Below are positions 42,741-51,648 of a stretch of DNA of 64,000 nucleotides, piece by piece (within the stretch, counting starts at the first letter, position 1; every line of letters starts with the position of its first letter). The translations under genes were made by a program, and so were the position numbers. The stretch is from Dolomitihabitans soli. Lineage in GTDB: Bacteria > Actinomycetota > Actinomycetes > Streptosporangiales > Streptosporangiaceae. The notes beneath the pieces are model-generated. The model was given only the letters and a program-made list of their open reading frames with translations, did not search any database and was not told the DNA's origin. Where the stretch lies: contig NZ_JAKNTW010000017.1 of the NCBI RefSeq assembly GCF_022213955.1, positions 88,899 to 152,898 on the forward strand, written 5' to 3'.

Positions 42741-43499
42741 TCAGCGGCGTCTGACCAGCTTGCGGATCAGCCACCCCGCGAGGAGCAACCCCAGCAGCGC
42801 CGCCGCCACCGGGGCGAGCCGCCTGAAAAGCGGAGCGCCGGCGATCTCCAGCAGATCGAGAGCCTCCTCGTCCGGCGTGCGCGAGGTGCGAGCCGTGCCC
42901 GCGGGGCGGGTCTCCGCGGACCTGCTCCCGGGCTTCGGCGTGGTCGCCGCCGGGCGGGCCGGCTCCTGAGCGGGCGGCGAGCCGGTTTCCCCGATTCCGC
43001 CGGCTTCCCCGGTTTCCGCGGTTTCCTTGGGTTCACCGGTTTCTTCGGGTTCGCTCGACAGCAGGGCTGAGAGGTTCACCGCGAACCTGTCGATCAGCTT
43101 GGTGCCCACCTCCGCCATCACCCCCCTGCCGAACTGCGCCGGACGGCCGGTCACGTTGAAGGTCGTCTCGACGGTGACCTTCGTCGTGTCGCCCTCGGGA
43201 CGCAGCCGGGCCGTGACGGTGGCGCTGGCCGTACCGCTTCCGCGTGCCTCCTTGCCCGTGGCCTTGACAGTGACGGAACGGCTGTCCTTGTCGACGTCCT
43301 GGAACACCGCGGTGCCCCGGTAGGTGACGGTGATCGGGCCGACCTTGACCTTCATCCGGCCGGCGATCTCCTCGTCGGTCACGGAGTCGAGAGCCGCCCC
43401 CGGCAGGCACGGCGCGACCCGCTCGACGTCGAGCAGCGTCGCCCAGGCCTGCTCGACCGGCACGGGAACAGTGAACTCATGCTCGAACCGCATCGCCAT
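42741..43499 (-). CDS. coxG: CoxG family protein (SRPBCC fold) with C-terminal membrane anchor, 252 aa
   Basis: Residues 1-150 are a CoxG/SRPBCC lipid-binding-like domain (FEHEFTVPVPVEQAWATLLD, CLPGAAL, FNVTGRPAQFGRGVM). A Pro/Thr/Glu-rich linker (155-215) and a single C-terminal helix (LAPVAAALLGLLLAGWLI) with RKLVRRR follow, giving a tail-anchored cytoplasmic protein. CoxG recruits CO dehydrogenase-type molybdoenzymes to the membrane or delivers quinone. ATG 43499 has AAGGAG 8 nt upstream. It follows coxS, coxL and coxM on the same strand after a 380-nt gap, so it may have its own promoter. Confidence 0.88.
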   Translation of the reverse strand: MAMRFEHEFTVPVPVEQAWATLLDVERVAPCLPGAALDSVTDEEIAGRMKVKVGPITVTYRGTAVFQDVDKDSRSVTVKATGKEARGSGTASATVTARLRPEGDTTKVTVETTFNVTGRPAQFGRGVMAEVGTKLIDRFAVNLSALLSSEPEETGEPKETAETGEAGGIGETGSPPAQEPARPAATTPKPGSRSAETRPAGTARTSRTPDEEALDLLEIAGAPLFRRLAPVAAALLGLLLAGWLIRKLVRRR

Positions 43500-43879
43500 C
43501 GATCCGCTCCTTCGTCTCCCGTACCCACGACACTACGATCCGATCCCGGCAACGGATAGCCCTGCCCTCTCCGGCCAGGTGGCGGTTCCTATACGACTCC
43601 CCTACCCGGTGTGTGATCACGTGACGCTTGAAGGAGTCCAAGGGCCATCACGGGCGACGTCCCCGAGACAGAGCCCAGACCGCAGCCAGGCGGCGAAGGT
43701 GTGGGCGCACGTGAAGCGCCGCGTCGTGAGCACGTCCTGGGCGAAGTCGACTGCCCTGCCGTCAGCTGCGAGTCGTGCGGACCACCTCGACGACCGGTTT
43801 CCGTCCCGCCGTGTCGGCCGGCGGGACGGAGAGCCGCGAAGTGAGAGACATGGTGTTCTCTCTTGGAGGGATGGGCCGG
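43500..43879. other. 380-nt gap between coxM and coxG, no convincing gene
   Basis: Contains a possible 29-codon ORF on the minus strand starting near 43851 (MSLTSRLSVPPADTAGRKPV), with only a weak GAGAG upstream. Other frames are open but biased like shadow frames. No hairpin or operator stood out. It may hold a promoter for coxG. Confidence 0.3.
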
Positions 43880-44767
43880 TCAGGCGCGGGCGGCGGTGAG
43901 CACCGCGCGGTGGGTCAGGACCCTGGCCAGGTGCCTGCGGTAGTCGGGTTGCGCGTGCAGGTCGGCCGGCGGCGAGGTGTCCGCCGCGGCGTCGCCGCAC
44001 GCGTCCCTGACCGGGTCGGCGCCGCCGTTGGTCTCGCCGGGCACCGCCGGGGTGATCGCCACCCCGCGCAACGCCGTCTCCGCCGCCCGGGCGCGTACCG
44101 GGATGGACGCCATGTTGGTCAGCCCGATCCGCGCCTCCTCGATCGACCCGTTGGACCTGCGTACGGCTGCCGCCACGCCCACGATGGCCCACGACTGCGC
44201 GGTCCGGTGGAACTTCTCGTAGTGGTAGCCCCAGCCGGGACCGAGCTTGGGCACCCGGACGCCCAGCAGGATCTCCTCGGGGGACAGCGCGGGCTCCAGG
44301 TAGTCGACGAAGAAGTCGGCCGCCGGGATCTCCCGCTCACCCGAGCCGGAACGCACCACGAACGTGCAGTCCAGAGCCAGGGCCACGGCCGGCAGGTCGC
44401 CCGCCGGGTCCGCGTGGGCGAGGGAGCCGCCGAACGTGCCGCGATGCCGTACGGCGGGGTCGGCGACCGTGGCCGTCGCCATCGCCACCAGTGGGCACTC
44501 GGCGTTGATCAGAGGTGAGCGCACGACGTCGTAGTGCGTGGCCATCGAGCCGATGAACACGTGGTCTGACTCGTCGCGGATCCCCTGCAGCTCCGCCAGG
44601 CGGCCCACGTCGACCAGCGCGGTCGGGTAGGCCAGGCGAAGCCGCAGCAGGGGAAGCAGGGACTGGCCGCCGGCCAGCACCTTCGCCTCGTCGCCCGCGT
44701 CGGCCAGCGCGGAGCAGGCCTCCTCGACCGACTGCGGGCGGACGTAGTCGAACGCGGCGGGGATCAT
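43880..44767 (-). CDS. coxM: FAD-binding medium subunit of CO dehydrogenase-type molybdoenzyme (CoxM), 295 aa
   Basis: FAD-binding domain of the PCMH type. AGGQSLLPLLRLRLAYP near 32-48 binds the FAD pyrophosphate, and TVADPAVRHRGTFGGSLAHADPAGD near 99-123 is the second FAD motif. The C-terminal CO_deh_flav_C domain covers about 175-290. It passes electrons from the 2Fe-2S subunit to the acceptor. Its ATG overlaps (ATGA) the stop of a 74-codon ORF made of repeated copies of this gene's own start region, so translation coupling to coxL is preserved through the inserted ORF. Confidence 0.92.
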   Translation of the reverse strand: MIPAAFDYVRPQSVEEACSALADAGDEAKVLAGGQSLLPLLRLRLAYPTALVDVGRLAELQGIRDESDHVFIGSMATHYDVVRSPLINAECPLVAMATATVADPAVRHRGTFGGSLAHADPAGDLPAVALALDCTFVVRSGSGEREIPAADFFVDYLEPALSPEEILLGVRVPKLGPGWGYHYEKFHRTAQSWAIVGVAAAVRRSNGSIEEARIGLTNMASIPVRARAAETALRGVAITPAVPGETNGGADPVRDACGDAAADTSPPADLHAQPDYRRHLARVLTHRAVLTAARA

Positions 44768-44988
44768 GCCGCTCCTCCGTTCAGTGCGTGCCGGACCCGT
44801 CCGGAGGCGGATGGCATGCGGACGTGGTCGAACGTGGCCGTTCCTCCGCTGCTCAGTGTGTGCCGGACCTGTTCGGAGGCGGATGGCATGCGGACGTTGT
44901 CGACCGCGGCCGATCCTCCGTTCAAGGCGCGCCAGGCCGGTTCAGGGATGTACGGCATGCGGACGTTGTCGAACGTGGCGGGGATCAT
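44764..44988 (-). CDS. 74-codon ORF of tandem repeats derived from the coxL-coxM junction
   Basis: Linked by ATGA overlaps to coxL upstream and coxM downstream. The product is three repeats of about 23-24 residues: FDNVRMPYIPEPAWRALNGG, VDNVRMPSASEQVRHTLSSG, FDHVRMPSASGRVRHALNGG. The VRMPxxxExxWRALNGGAA part copies the last residues of CoxL (DVRMPCTPERVWRALNGGAA), and MIPATFDNVR copies the start of CoxM (MIPAAFDYVR). Each unit also repeats a GGAGGA ribosome binding site. It probably arose by tandem duplication of the gene junction. Expression is likely given coupling, but function is doubtful. Confidence 0.7.
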   Translation of the reverse strand: MIPATFDNVRMPYIPEPAWRALNGGSAAVDNVRMPSASEQVRHTLSSGGTATFDHVRMPSASGRVRHALNGGAA

Positions 44989-45056
44989 GCCGCTCCTCCG
45001 TTCAGGGCGCGCCAGACCCGTTCAGGGGTGCACGGCATGCGTACGTCGTGCACGCC
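44766..45056. repeat. Tandem duplication of the coxL 3' end / coxM 5' end, about 70 bp units
   Basis: Four copies of a unit containing GTCCGCATGCC, a Trp/Arg-Ala-Leu-Asn coding stretch and GGAGGA, spaced 69-75 bp. The outermost copies belong to coxL's tail and the last repeat before coxM. The two middle copies lack the ATGATCCCC present at the intact junctions, which merges them into a single reading frame. Confidence 0.9.
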
Positions 45057-47312
45057 GTACGGGCGGAGGGCGTCGACTATCGCGTTGACCACCGCGGGGG
45101 TGGAGGCGATCGTGCCGGCCTCGCCGACGCCCTTCACGCCGAGCGGGTTGCTCGTCGCGGGCGTCTCGGTCCTGTCGGTCACGAACTCGGGCAGGTCCGC
45201 CGCCGAGGGCAGCAGGTAGTCGGTCATCGTGGTGGTCAGCAGGTTGCCCTCGGAGTCGTAGACGGCCTCCTCGAACAGCGCCTGCGCGATGCCCTGGGCG
45301 AGCCCGCCGTGCACCTGGCCCTCGACGATCAGCGGGTTGACCACCTTGCCGACGTCGTCGACCGCCACATAGGAGCGGATCCTGCTGGCGCCGGTCTCCG
45401 TGTCGACCTCGATCGCGCACAGGTGGGTGCCGTGCGGGAAGGAGAAGTTCGCCGGGTCGTAGGTGGCGTCGGCGTCGAGCGCGGGTTCGAAGCCGTCGGG
45501 CAGGTCGTGGGCCGCGAACACCGCCAGCGCGATCTCCTGGATCGTCCTCGCCGTGCCCGTGCCGCGTACCCGGAACGCGCCCGCGGTGTACTCCACGTCG
45601 TCGGCGGACGCCTCCATCATGTGCGCCGCGACCTGCCTGGCCTTCTCCTTGACCTTCTCGCACGCCTGGAGCACCGCGATGCCGCCCACGGTCAGCGAAC
45701 GCGAGCCGTAGGTGTCCATGCCCCGGGACGCGACGGCCGTGTCGCCGTGCAACACCGCCACGTCGTCGAACGGCACGCCCAGCGCGTCCGCGACGATCTG
45801 GCTCCACGCGGTCGCGTGCCCCTGCCCGTGCGCGGTCGAGCCGGTGACCACCTCGACCTTGCCGGTCGGGAGCATCCGCACCCCGGCGTGCTCCCAGCCG
45901 CCCGCGCCGTACGCCAGGCTGCCCAGCACCCGGCTCGGCGCCAGGCCGCACATCTCGGTGTAGGTGGACGTGCCGATCCCGAGTTGGACCGGGTCGCGCC
46001 GGTCCCGGCGGTCGGCCTGCTCGGCGCGCAGCTTGTCGTACCCGAACAGCGTCATCGCCCGGTCGGTCGCCGCCTCGTAGTTGCCCGAGTCGTACGTCAG
46101 GCCGGCGATGGTGGTGTAGGGGAACTCCTCGTGCTTGATCCAGTTGCGCCTGCGCAGTTCGAGCGGGTCGAGTCCGACCTCCGCGGCCAGTTCGTCGATG
46201 AGGCGTTCGAGCGCGTAGGTGGCCTCCGGCCGGCCCGCGCCCCGGTAGGCGTCGGTCGGCATCTTGGTGGTGAAGACGCCGGTGCAGGCGAAGTCGTAGG
46301 CGTCCATCTTGTAGATGCCGTTGTACATGAACGCGCCGAGCAGCGGCACGCCCGGCGTGACCAGCATGAGGTACGCGCCCATGTCGGCGAGCAGGTCGAC
46401 CTTGACGCCGCGGATCCGCCCGTCGAGCTCGGCGGCCACGGCGACCCGCTGGAGCTGGTCGCGGCCATGGTGGACGGTCAGGTTGCCCTCGGACCGCGAC
46501 TCGGTCCACTTCACCGGCCTGCCCAGCCTGCGGGTGATCAGCAGCGTGAGCACCTCTTCGGCCGTGACCTGCAACTTCGAGCCGAACCCGCCGCCCACGT
46601 CGGGCGCGACCACGCGGAGCCGGTGCTCGGGGATGCCGGTGGTCATCGCCAGCATGACCCGCAGGATGTGCGGGATCTGGGTGGCGGAGTAGACCGTGAA
46701 GCCCTCGCCGTCGGGGGTGGCGACCACCGCTCGGGGCTCCATCGCGCTCGGGATCAGCCGCTGCTGGACATAGGTCCGCTCGACGACCACCGGCGCCCCG
46801 TCGAACGCCGCCTCGATGTCGCCCCCGGCGAACCGCCAGGTGAACGCCTTGTTCCCGGCCTCGTGCACCCGGGGGCTCGCCTCGGTCAGCGCCTCGGTCA
46901 TGTCGAGTACGGCGGGCAGCGGCTCGTAGTCGATCTCGATCGCCGACAGCGCGTCCGCCGCCTTGTACCGATCGGTGGCCACCACGCAGGCCACCGCCTC
47001 CCCGACGTACCTGACCTCGCTCACCGCCATCGGCGGATGGTCGGGGACGACGAGGTCCTCCGTGACCGGCCACGCGCACGGCAGGCTGCCCTGCTCGTCG
47101 GCGAAGTCGCGGCCGCTGAAGACGGCGACCACGCCCGGCTGGGCCGCGGCCGCGCCGGTGTCCACCCGGATGATCCTGGCGTGGGCCATCGGGCTGCGCA
47201 GGAACGCCACGTAGAGCATGCCGGGCAGTTGGATGTTGTCGGTCCACCGGGTGCGCCCGGTGACCAGGCGCGCGTCCTCCTTGCGGCGTCGCGCTCTGCC
47301 GACCTCGGTCAT
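44985..47312 (-). CDS. coxL: Large molybdenum subunit, form II CO dehydrogenase-like (CoxL), 775 aa
   Basis: Xanthine-oxidase-family molybdopterin-binding subunit. The active-site loop reads AYRGAGR at 355-361, the form II signature; true CO-oxidising form I enzymes have AYRCSFR with the Cys that holds Cu. GVGEAGT near 747 holds the catalytic Glu, and VAPDVGGGFGSKLQV and GQGHATAW are Mo-cofactor contacts. Form II enzymes have poor or unproven CO activity, so the substrate may be an aromatic or other hydroxylatable compound. ATG 47312 overlaps the coxS stop (ATGA). The last residues seed the downstream repeats. Confidence 0.92.
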   Translation of the reverse strand: MTEVGRARRRKEDARLVTGRTRWTDNIQLPGMLYVAFLRSPMAHARIIRVDTGAAAAQPGVVAVFSGRDFADEQGSLPCAWPVTEDLVVPDHPPMAVSEVRYVGEAVACVVATDRYKAADALSAIEIDYEPLPAVLDMTEALTEASPRVHEAGNKAFTWRFAGGDIEAAFDGAPVVVERTYVQQRLIPSAMEPRAVVATPDGEGFTVYSATQIPHILRVMLAMTTGIPEHRLRVVAPDVGGGFGSKLQVTAEEVLTLLITRRLGRPVKWTESRSEGNLTVHHGRDQLQRVAVAAELDGRIRGVKVDLLADMGAYLMLVTPGVPLLGAFMYNGIYKMDAYDFACTGVFTTKMPTDAYRGAGRPEATYALERLIDELAAEVGLDPLELRRRNWIKHEEFPYTTIAGLTYDSGNYEAATDRAMTLFGYDKLRAEQADRRDRRDPVQLGIGTSTYTEMCGLAPSRVLGSLAYGAGGWEHAGVRMLPTGKVEVVTGSTAHGQGHATAWSQIVADALGVPFDDVAVLHGDTAVASRGMDTYGSRSLTVGGIAVLQACEKVKEKARQVAAHMMEASADDVEYTAGAFRVRGTGTARTIQEIALAVFAAHDLPDGFEPALDADATYDPANFSFPHGTHLCAIEVDTETGASRIRSYVAVDDVGKVVNPLIVEGQVHGGLAQGIAQALFEEAVYDSEGNLLTTTMTDYLLPSAADLPEFVTDRTETPATSNPLGVKGVGEAGTIASTPAVVNAIVDALRPYGVHDVRMPCTPERVWRALNGGAA

Positions 47313-47797
47313 GAGGTGGTCACCTCGCTCGCCTCGTTCATGGCCTGCGCGCCCCGCCGTACCGCCCTGACGATGTTGCAGTACCCCGTGCACCGGCACA
47401 GGTTGCCCTCCAGGCCCTCCCGGATGGCCTCCTCCGAGGGGTCGGGGTCCTCGGCGAGCAGGTCGATGGCCGCCATGATCATGCCCGGTGTGCAGTAGCC
47501 GCACTGGAGCGCGTGCTCCTGGTGGAAGGCGGTCTGCATGGGATGCCACCGGTCGCCGGTGGCGAGCCCCTCGATGGTGACGACGTCGCACCCGTCGGCC
47601 TGTACGGCGAGCACGGAGCAGCTCTTGGCGCTCTTGCCGTCGAGCATGACGGTGCAGGCGCCGCAGTTGCCGGTGTCGCAGCCGATCGGTGTTCCGGTCC
47701 TACCCAGGCGATCTCGCAGGAGATGGACCAGGAGGAGACGCGGCTCGACCTCCTCGTCGTAGCGGATTCCGTCGACGGTGACGGTGATTCGGGGCAT
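47309..47797 (-). CDS. coxS: [2Fe-2S] small subunit of CO dehydrogenase-type enzyme (CoxS), 162 aa
   Basis: The N-terminal plant-ferredoxin domain (1-78) has GCDTGNCGACTVMLDGKSAKSC, with four Cys for the distal cluster written here as CDTGNCGAC and a later C. The helical domain has QCGYCTPGMIM and NLCRCTGYCNIV for the proximal cluster. It moves electrons from the Mo site to the FAD subunit. ATG 47797 follows GGAGGA by 5 nt; the open frame extends upstream without family similarity. First gene of the coxS-coxL-ORF-coxM operon. Confidence 0.93.
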   Translation of the reverse strand: MPRITVTVDGIRYDEEVEPRLLLVHLLRDRLGRTGTPIGCDTGNCGACTVMLDGKSAKSCSVLAVQADGCDVVTIEGLATGDRWHPMQTAFHQEHALQCGYCTPGMIMAAIDLLAEDPDPSEEAIREGLEGNLCRCTGYCNIVRAVRRGAQAMNEASEVTTS

Positions 47798-48004
47798 ACG
47801 TCCTCCAGACGCGGGCTGCACCAGCGGAAACAGGAGTAGTGAGGCCGATACCTGCGAACGTACGCCCCTGTTACCGCCGGTCAAGCCCCTTGGGCAAGCT
47901 CCCGGCAAAGAACGCTCGGCCGGCCCGACGACATCGTCCGCCGCCTGCGGGACGAATCTCGGGATGGCCGCGAGGAACTACTTCCCACGGAGGAGCCGCC
48001 CGAA

Positions 48005-48208
48005 CTACCTCCTGCGGACCACCCGCGCGATGACGGCCACGAACCCCGCGACCCCCAGCCCGGCGAGCAGGACCAGCAGCGCGTCGACCGGATCCGTCAG
48101 GTCACCGGAGACGAACGCCACCCCCATCGCGACGAACAACAGCCCGCTGAGCAGGGCCATCCAGTCGGTGCGGTGCGTACGGCGCGGCCGCTCGATCTCA
48201 TGCGGCAC
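48005..48208 (-). CDS. Small two-helix membrane protein, 67 aa
   Basis: Two hydrophobic segments (WMALLSGLLFVAMGVAFVSG near 16-35 and ALLVLLAGLGVAGFVAVIA near 43-61) with a basic end RVVRRR. Its start lies 11 nt inside the end of the PspC gene, so it is translated with it. Small proteins of this type commonly follow PspC-family genes in actinobacteria. Likely a helper in the envelope-stress module; no domain name is assigned. Confidence 0.7.
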   Translation of the reverse strand: MPHEIERPRRTHRTDWMALLSGLLFVAMGVAFVSGDLTDPVDALLVLLAGLGVAGFVAVIARVVRRR

Positions 48209-50249
48209 GCCGCACCTCCACGTCGCCGACGCCGACCTTCAACGTGAGCACGACCGTCGCCACCCGTCCCTTGGGCGGTGCCTCCGGTTCCAGTTTCCTC
48301 TCGTGCCGCACGTTCGAGCCGCCCTTCACCGAGTGATCGATCTGGATGTCGCCGAGCCTGGCCATCCCCGTCACCTCTACCCGCACATCCGGGGGCAGGA
48401 TCACGACCAGTTCGCCGAGTGAAACCGAGGCGTCGAACTCGGTGCGGGACCCGGCGGGCAACTTGAGCCTCGTCAGGTCCAGCGTCCCGTCTCCGACGCC
48501 CACGTCATAGCTCCTGGACGCCGTGGCGAGGTTGGTCGGCTGCCAGGTGAACGACCCGACCGACCTGGGCGCCTCCATCATCGTGGAACTCGCGAGCGCC
48601 ACCACGAGCGCCAGCACCGTCCCCGCGGCCACCAGCGCGGCGCCGCGCCCGAACCAGGTGGCGACCAGCAGACCCGCGCCGACGGTGAGCAGCATCGCGC
48701 CGCCCACCACCGGCATGCTGATCGTCGCCCCGGACGTTCCCTGGATCGCCACGACGATCCCTCCTACGATGAATGCCAGGAAAACGGTGATGGTGCCGAG
48801 AAACGTCCGGGGCCGTCGCTGCCGCACCGGGACGGGGATCGTGCCGGCGCCGTACCTGAGCCTCGGGTCCAGCGGCCGGAACGGGCCGTGCGGCGCGAAC
48901 GGCGCACCCGAGGAGTCATACGACGGCATTCCGGCCGCGTAGGGCCGCCGCTCGCCGTACAGCCCGTCCGCGTGCAGCGGCTCCCCGTACGGCTGGTCGT
49001 AGAAGCGGTCCTCGTAGCGCTGACCGGGCTGCACACGACCGGCTCCCGCGTACGACGGGTGGTCGTCCAGCCCCTGATCCCGTGACCACCGGTACGGCTG
49101 GTCACGGTCTCCCGTCACGTTGTCGCCCGGATAGGTCCGGGTGTGTCCAGCCGTGTCCTGGGACGACTCCCAGGAGCGCGTCTCGGTCGGCGGGGCCTCG
49201 GAGCGCGCGCGGCTCTCGGTCACCCCGCCCGACGACGCCGACGAGGCGGCCGGGTAGGCGTACGTGGGCGCGGCGGGCCGGGGCTCGCCGTAGCCGGAAG
49301 CGTCAGGCCGGGGCGCGCCGTGCCCCGGTCCCTCGGCGGGCGGGGAGTACGGCGGCGCGGGGTGCGGAGGCGGGGCGGAGGCCTGGGCGGCGGCCGGGGT
49401 GAAGCCCCGCTGCGGGGACGGATTGGTGGAGACGTTGGACCTGCTGTGCAGGTGCATCGGGTCGAAGGCCGGAGCCCGGCGCACACCGCGCTTTCCGGTG
49501 ACCCGCTCGGGCAGGGAGCGGATGACGGCCAGCACGTCGACCCCGCCCGCGTGCGCGGCGAGCAGCGCGACCGCGAGCATCGTGCCCACCACCAGCGTCC
49601 CCGGGCCGATTCCCCCCGACGCCACGTTCATGATCAGCCCGGCCGCGAACACGCCGGTGAGCAGGGCCATCACGGTCTCGGAGTCGAACGACCTGCGGGT
49701 CCACTGCTCCAGGTAACCGGGCCCGCCGTCGGTCTCGCGCATCAACAGGAACGCCGCGATGTAGAGGATCCCCCCGATCCCGGAACCGAGGAGGAGCACC
49801 GAGAACCCGACCCTGAACAGAACCGGGTCCATTCCCGTGTGCCTGCCGAGCCCGGCACAGACGCCGGTCAGTATCCGCCCCTCGGAACTACGCGCGAGCC
49901 CGCGCCAGGGATCCGGCTCCTCGCCCGCCTCCGGTGCGCCACCCGCCGGCTCCTCGCCCGGCCCGCCGGACGGCCCGTCGGCCCGCCCGCCGTCCTGCTC
50001 GTCGCCCGGCTTGGCGTCCTGCTTGCCGCTTGGCTCTCCGCCCGGCTTGGCGTCCTGCTCGCCGGTCAGGCCGTCGGCCGAGCCGTGGGCGGCTCCCGTG
50101 TCGCTCCGCGGGCCGCCCTCGGCGGGGTCCTCCGGGTGGGGCTGCCGCGCGGCGGCGGCGGAGGTCGTCTCATGGCTCGCCGGGGCACGCTGATCGTCGC
50201 GGGCCTCGTCAGGTGTGGGCCCACGTGCGTCGTTCCCGGTGTCGCTCAT
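48198..50249 (-). CDS. PspC-domain membrane protein with LiaF-like C-terminal domain, 683 aa
   Basis: A disordered acidic N-terminus (1-112) precedes a PspC domain at about 115-172 (RSSEGRILTGVCAGLGRHTG, then DPVLFRVGFSVLLLG). Further helices follow to about 250, then a Pro/Gly/Tyr-rich linker (265-470), three or four helices (480-565) and a C-terminal beta domain of the LiaF/toastrack type (YDVGVGDGTLDLTRLKLPAG, then GDIQIDHSV). It faces the histidine kinase and LuxR regulator genes, so it is the LiaF-like membrane sensor or brake of that system. The long linker is unusual in length for the family. Confidence 0.85.
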   Translation of the reverse strand: MSDTGNDARGPTPDEARDDQRAPASHETTSAAAARQPHPEDPAEGGPRSDTGAAHGSADGLTGEQDAKPGGEPSGKQDAKPGDEQDGGRADGPSGGPGEEPAGGAPEAGEEPDPWRGLARSSEGRILTGVCAGLGRHTGMDPVLFRVGFSVLLLGSGIGGILYIAAFLLMRETDGGPGYLEQWTRRSFDSETVMALLTGVFAAGLIMNVASGGIGPGTLVVGTMLAVALLAAHAGGVDVLAVIRSLPERVTGKRGVRRAPAFDPMHLHSRSNVSTNPSPQRGFTPAAAQASAPPPHPAPPYSPPAEGPGHGAPRPDASGYGEPRPAAPTYAYPAASSASSGGVTESRARSEAPPTETRSWESSQDTAGHTRTYPGDNVTGDRDQPYRWSRDQGLDDHPSYAGAGRVQPGQRYEDRFYDQPYGEPLHADGLYGERRPYAAGMPSYDSSGAPFAPHGPFRPLDPRLRYGAGTIPVPVRQRRPRTFLGTITVFLAFIVGGIVVAIQGTSGATISMPVVGGAMLLTVGAGLLVATWFGRGAALVAAGTVLALVVALASSTMMEAPRSVGSFTWQPTNLATASRSYDVGVGDGTLDLTRLKLPAGSRTEFDASVSLGELVVILPPDVRVEVTGMARLGDIQIDHSVKGGSNVRHERKLEPEAPPKGRVATVVLTLKVGVGDVEVRRAA

Positions 50250-50424
50250 GTCCCCATCGTCGCTGTTTCTCGTCTCCTGTCACATCCGGGACACCCCTGA
50301 CTCGTCCCCGAGGTGAAGCCTTCGCCGTACGAGGGTGCCAGAAGAGGGCCCGGGGGTGGGTAAGGGGCGGCTCAGGGAAACGCCCTGATGCGAACGGCGG
50401 GACGACGTGTGACGATGCTGACAT

Positions 50425-51648
50425 ATGGCTGACCGACAGACTCTTCGCGAGGCGCCCCCGGTGGCGCCGCCTCCCGCGGCGGAGGCCGCCTTCCCGCGGT
50501 TGACGCGACCGAGGGAAGGCCAGCTCGTCGCGGGTGTGGCCCAGGGCACCGCCCAGCAGCTCAAACTCGACCCGGTGGTGATCCGGCTCGCCTTCGTGCT
50601 GCTCACCGCGGTGCAGGGGCTCGGTGTGGTCGTCTACGCGGCGCTGTGGTTGTTCACGCCGCGCCGGCCTCATGAGGGGCCCCCGCCCGTACGGGACTGG
50701 AGCCAGGCCGTCGCGTTCGGCGCGATCGGGCTGGCGTTGATGGCGTTCGGGTGGTTGACGGGCACCGCCAGCGGCGGGATCGGGACGTGGCCGATCGCGG
50801 TGATCGGGATCGGCGCGCTGATCCTCTGGCAGCAGGCCGACCCCGCGAGCCGCAAGCGGTGGACGAGCGGCGCGGTCAAGGGAGTGCGCCAGAACCGGAT
50901 CCGCGGGTTGTTCGGCGCGGGCCTGGTGGTGGTCGGAGCCCTGGGCTTCCTCGCCCAGGAGGGGGAGCTGGCCCAGGCGGGGCCGGGCCTGCTGTTCACC
51001 GCCGTCGTGGTCGGCGGCCTGGTGGTGATCGCGGCTCCCTGGCTCGCGGGCCTGTGGAAGGAACTCCAGCTCGAACGCCGTGAGCGGATCAGGCAGGAGG
51101 AGCGCGCCGAGGTGGCCGCGCACGTTCACGACTCGGTGCTGCACACGCTGACCCTGATCCAGCGCAACGCGCACGACCAACGCGAGGTCCAGCGGCTGGC
51201 CCGCGCGCAGGAACGCGAGCTGCGCAACTGGCTCTACCAGCCCAAACAGGACGCTGACGCCACGCTGGCCGCCGCCGTACGAAGGGTCGCGGCCGAGGAG
51301 GAGGACGCGCACGGCGTGCCGATCGAGATCGTCTGCGTCGGCGACTGCGAGCTGGACGCGCGGCTGTCGGCGATGTTGCAGGCGGCCAGGCAGGCGATGG
51401 TCAACGCGGCGAAATACTCTGAGGCGTCGGTGGTGTCCGTCTACGCGGAGGTCGAACCCGAGGAGGTGACCATTTTCGTGCGCGACCGGGGCAAGGGATT
51501 CGACCTTGACGGGGTGCCGGAGGACAGGATGGGCATCCGCGGGTCGATCCTCGGCAGGATGGAGCGCCACGGCGGCACCGCCAGGGTGCGCACCGGGCCC
51601 GGTGAGGGCACGGAAGTCATGTTGACCATGAAGATGGAGACATCGTGA
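50425..51648 (+). CDS. Sensor histidine kinase with N-terminal PspC domain, 407 aa
   Basis: The PspC domain (about 24-80, RLTRPREGQLVAGVAQGTAQ and a helix) is followed by further helices to about 210. A HisKA_3-type dimerisation segment has His235 in AAHVHDSVLHTLTLIQ, and a HATPase_c domain has QAMVNAAKYSEA (N box) and FVRDRGKGFDLDG (G1). The 4-nt overlap with the LuxR-type regulator defines the pair. The system resembles LiaSR/MacSR-type envelope-stress sensors in actinobacteria, with the PspC/LiaF-like protein divergent at 48198. Confidence 0.92.
   Translation: MADRQTLREAPPVAPPPAAEAAFPRLTRPREGQLVAGVAQGTAQQLKLDPVVIRLAFVLLTAVQGLGVVVYAALWLFTPRRPHEGPPPVRDWSQAVAFGAIGLALMAFGWLTGTASGGIGTWPIAVIGIGALILWQQADPASRKRWTSGAVKGVRQNRIRGLFGAGLVVVGALGFLAQEGELAQAGPGLLFTAVVVGGLVVIAAPWLAGLWKELQLERRERIRQEERAEVAAHVHDSVLHTLTLIQRNAHDQREVQRLARAQERELRNWLYQPKQDADATLAAAVRRVAAEEEDAHGVPIEIVCVGDCELDARLSAMLQAARQAMVNAAKYSEASVVSVYAEVEPEEVTIFVRDRGKGFDLDGVPEDRMGIRGSILGRMERHGGTARVRTGPGEGTEVMLTMKMETS

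Noticed and set aside
43617..43851. Gene in the coxM-coxG gap
   Set aside because: Only a 29-codon ORF with a weak ribosome binding site and no family resemblance; kept as a gap description.
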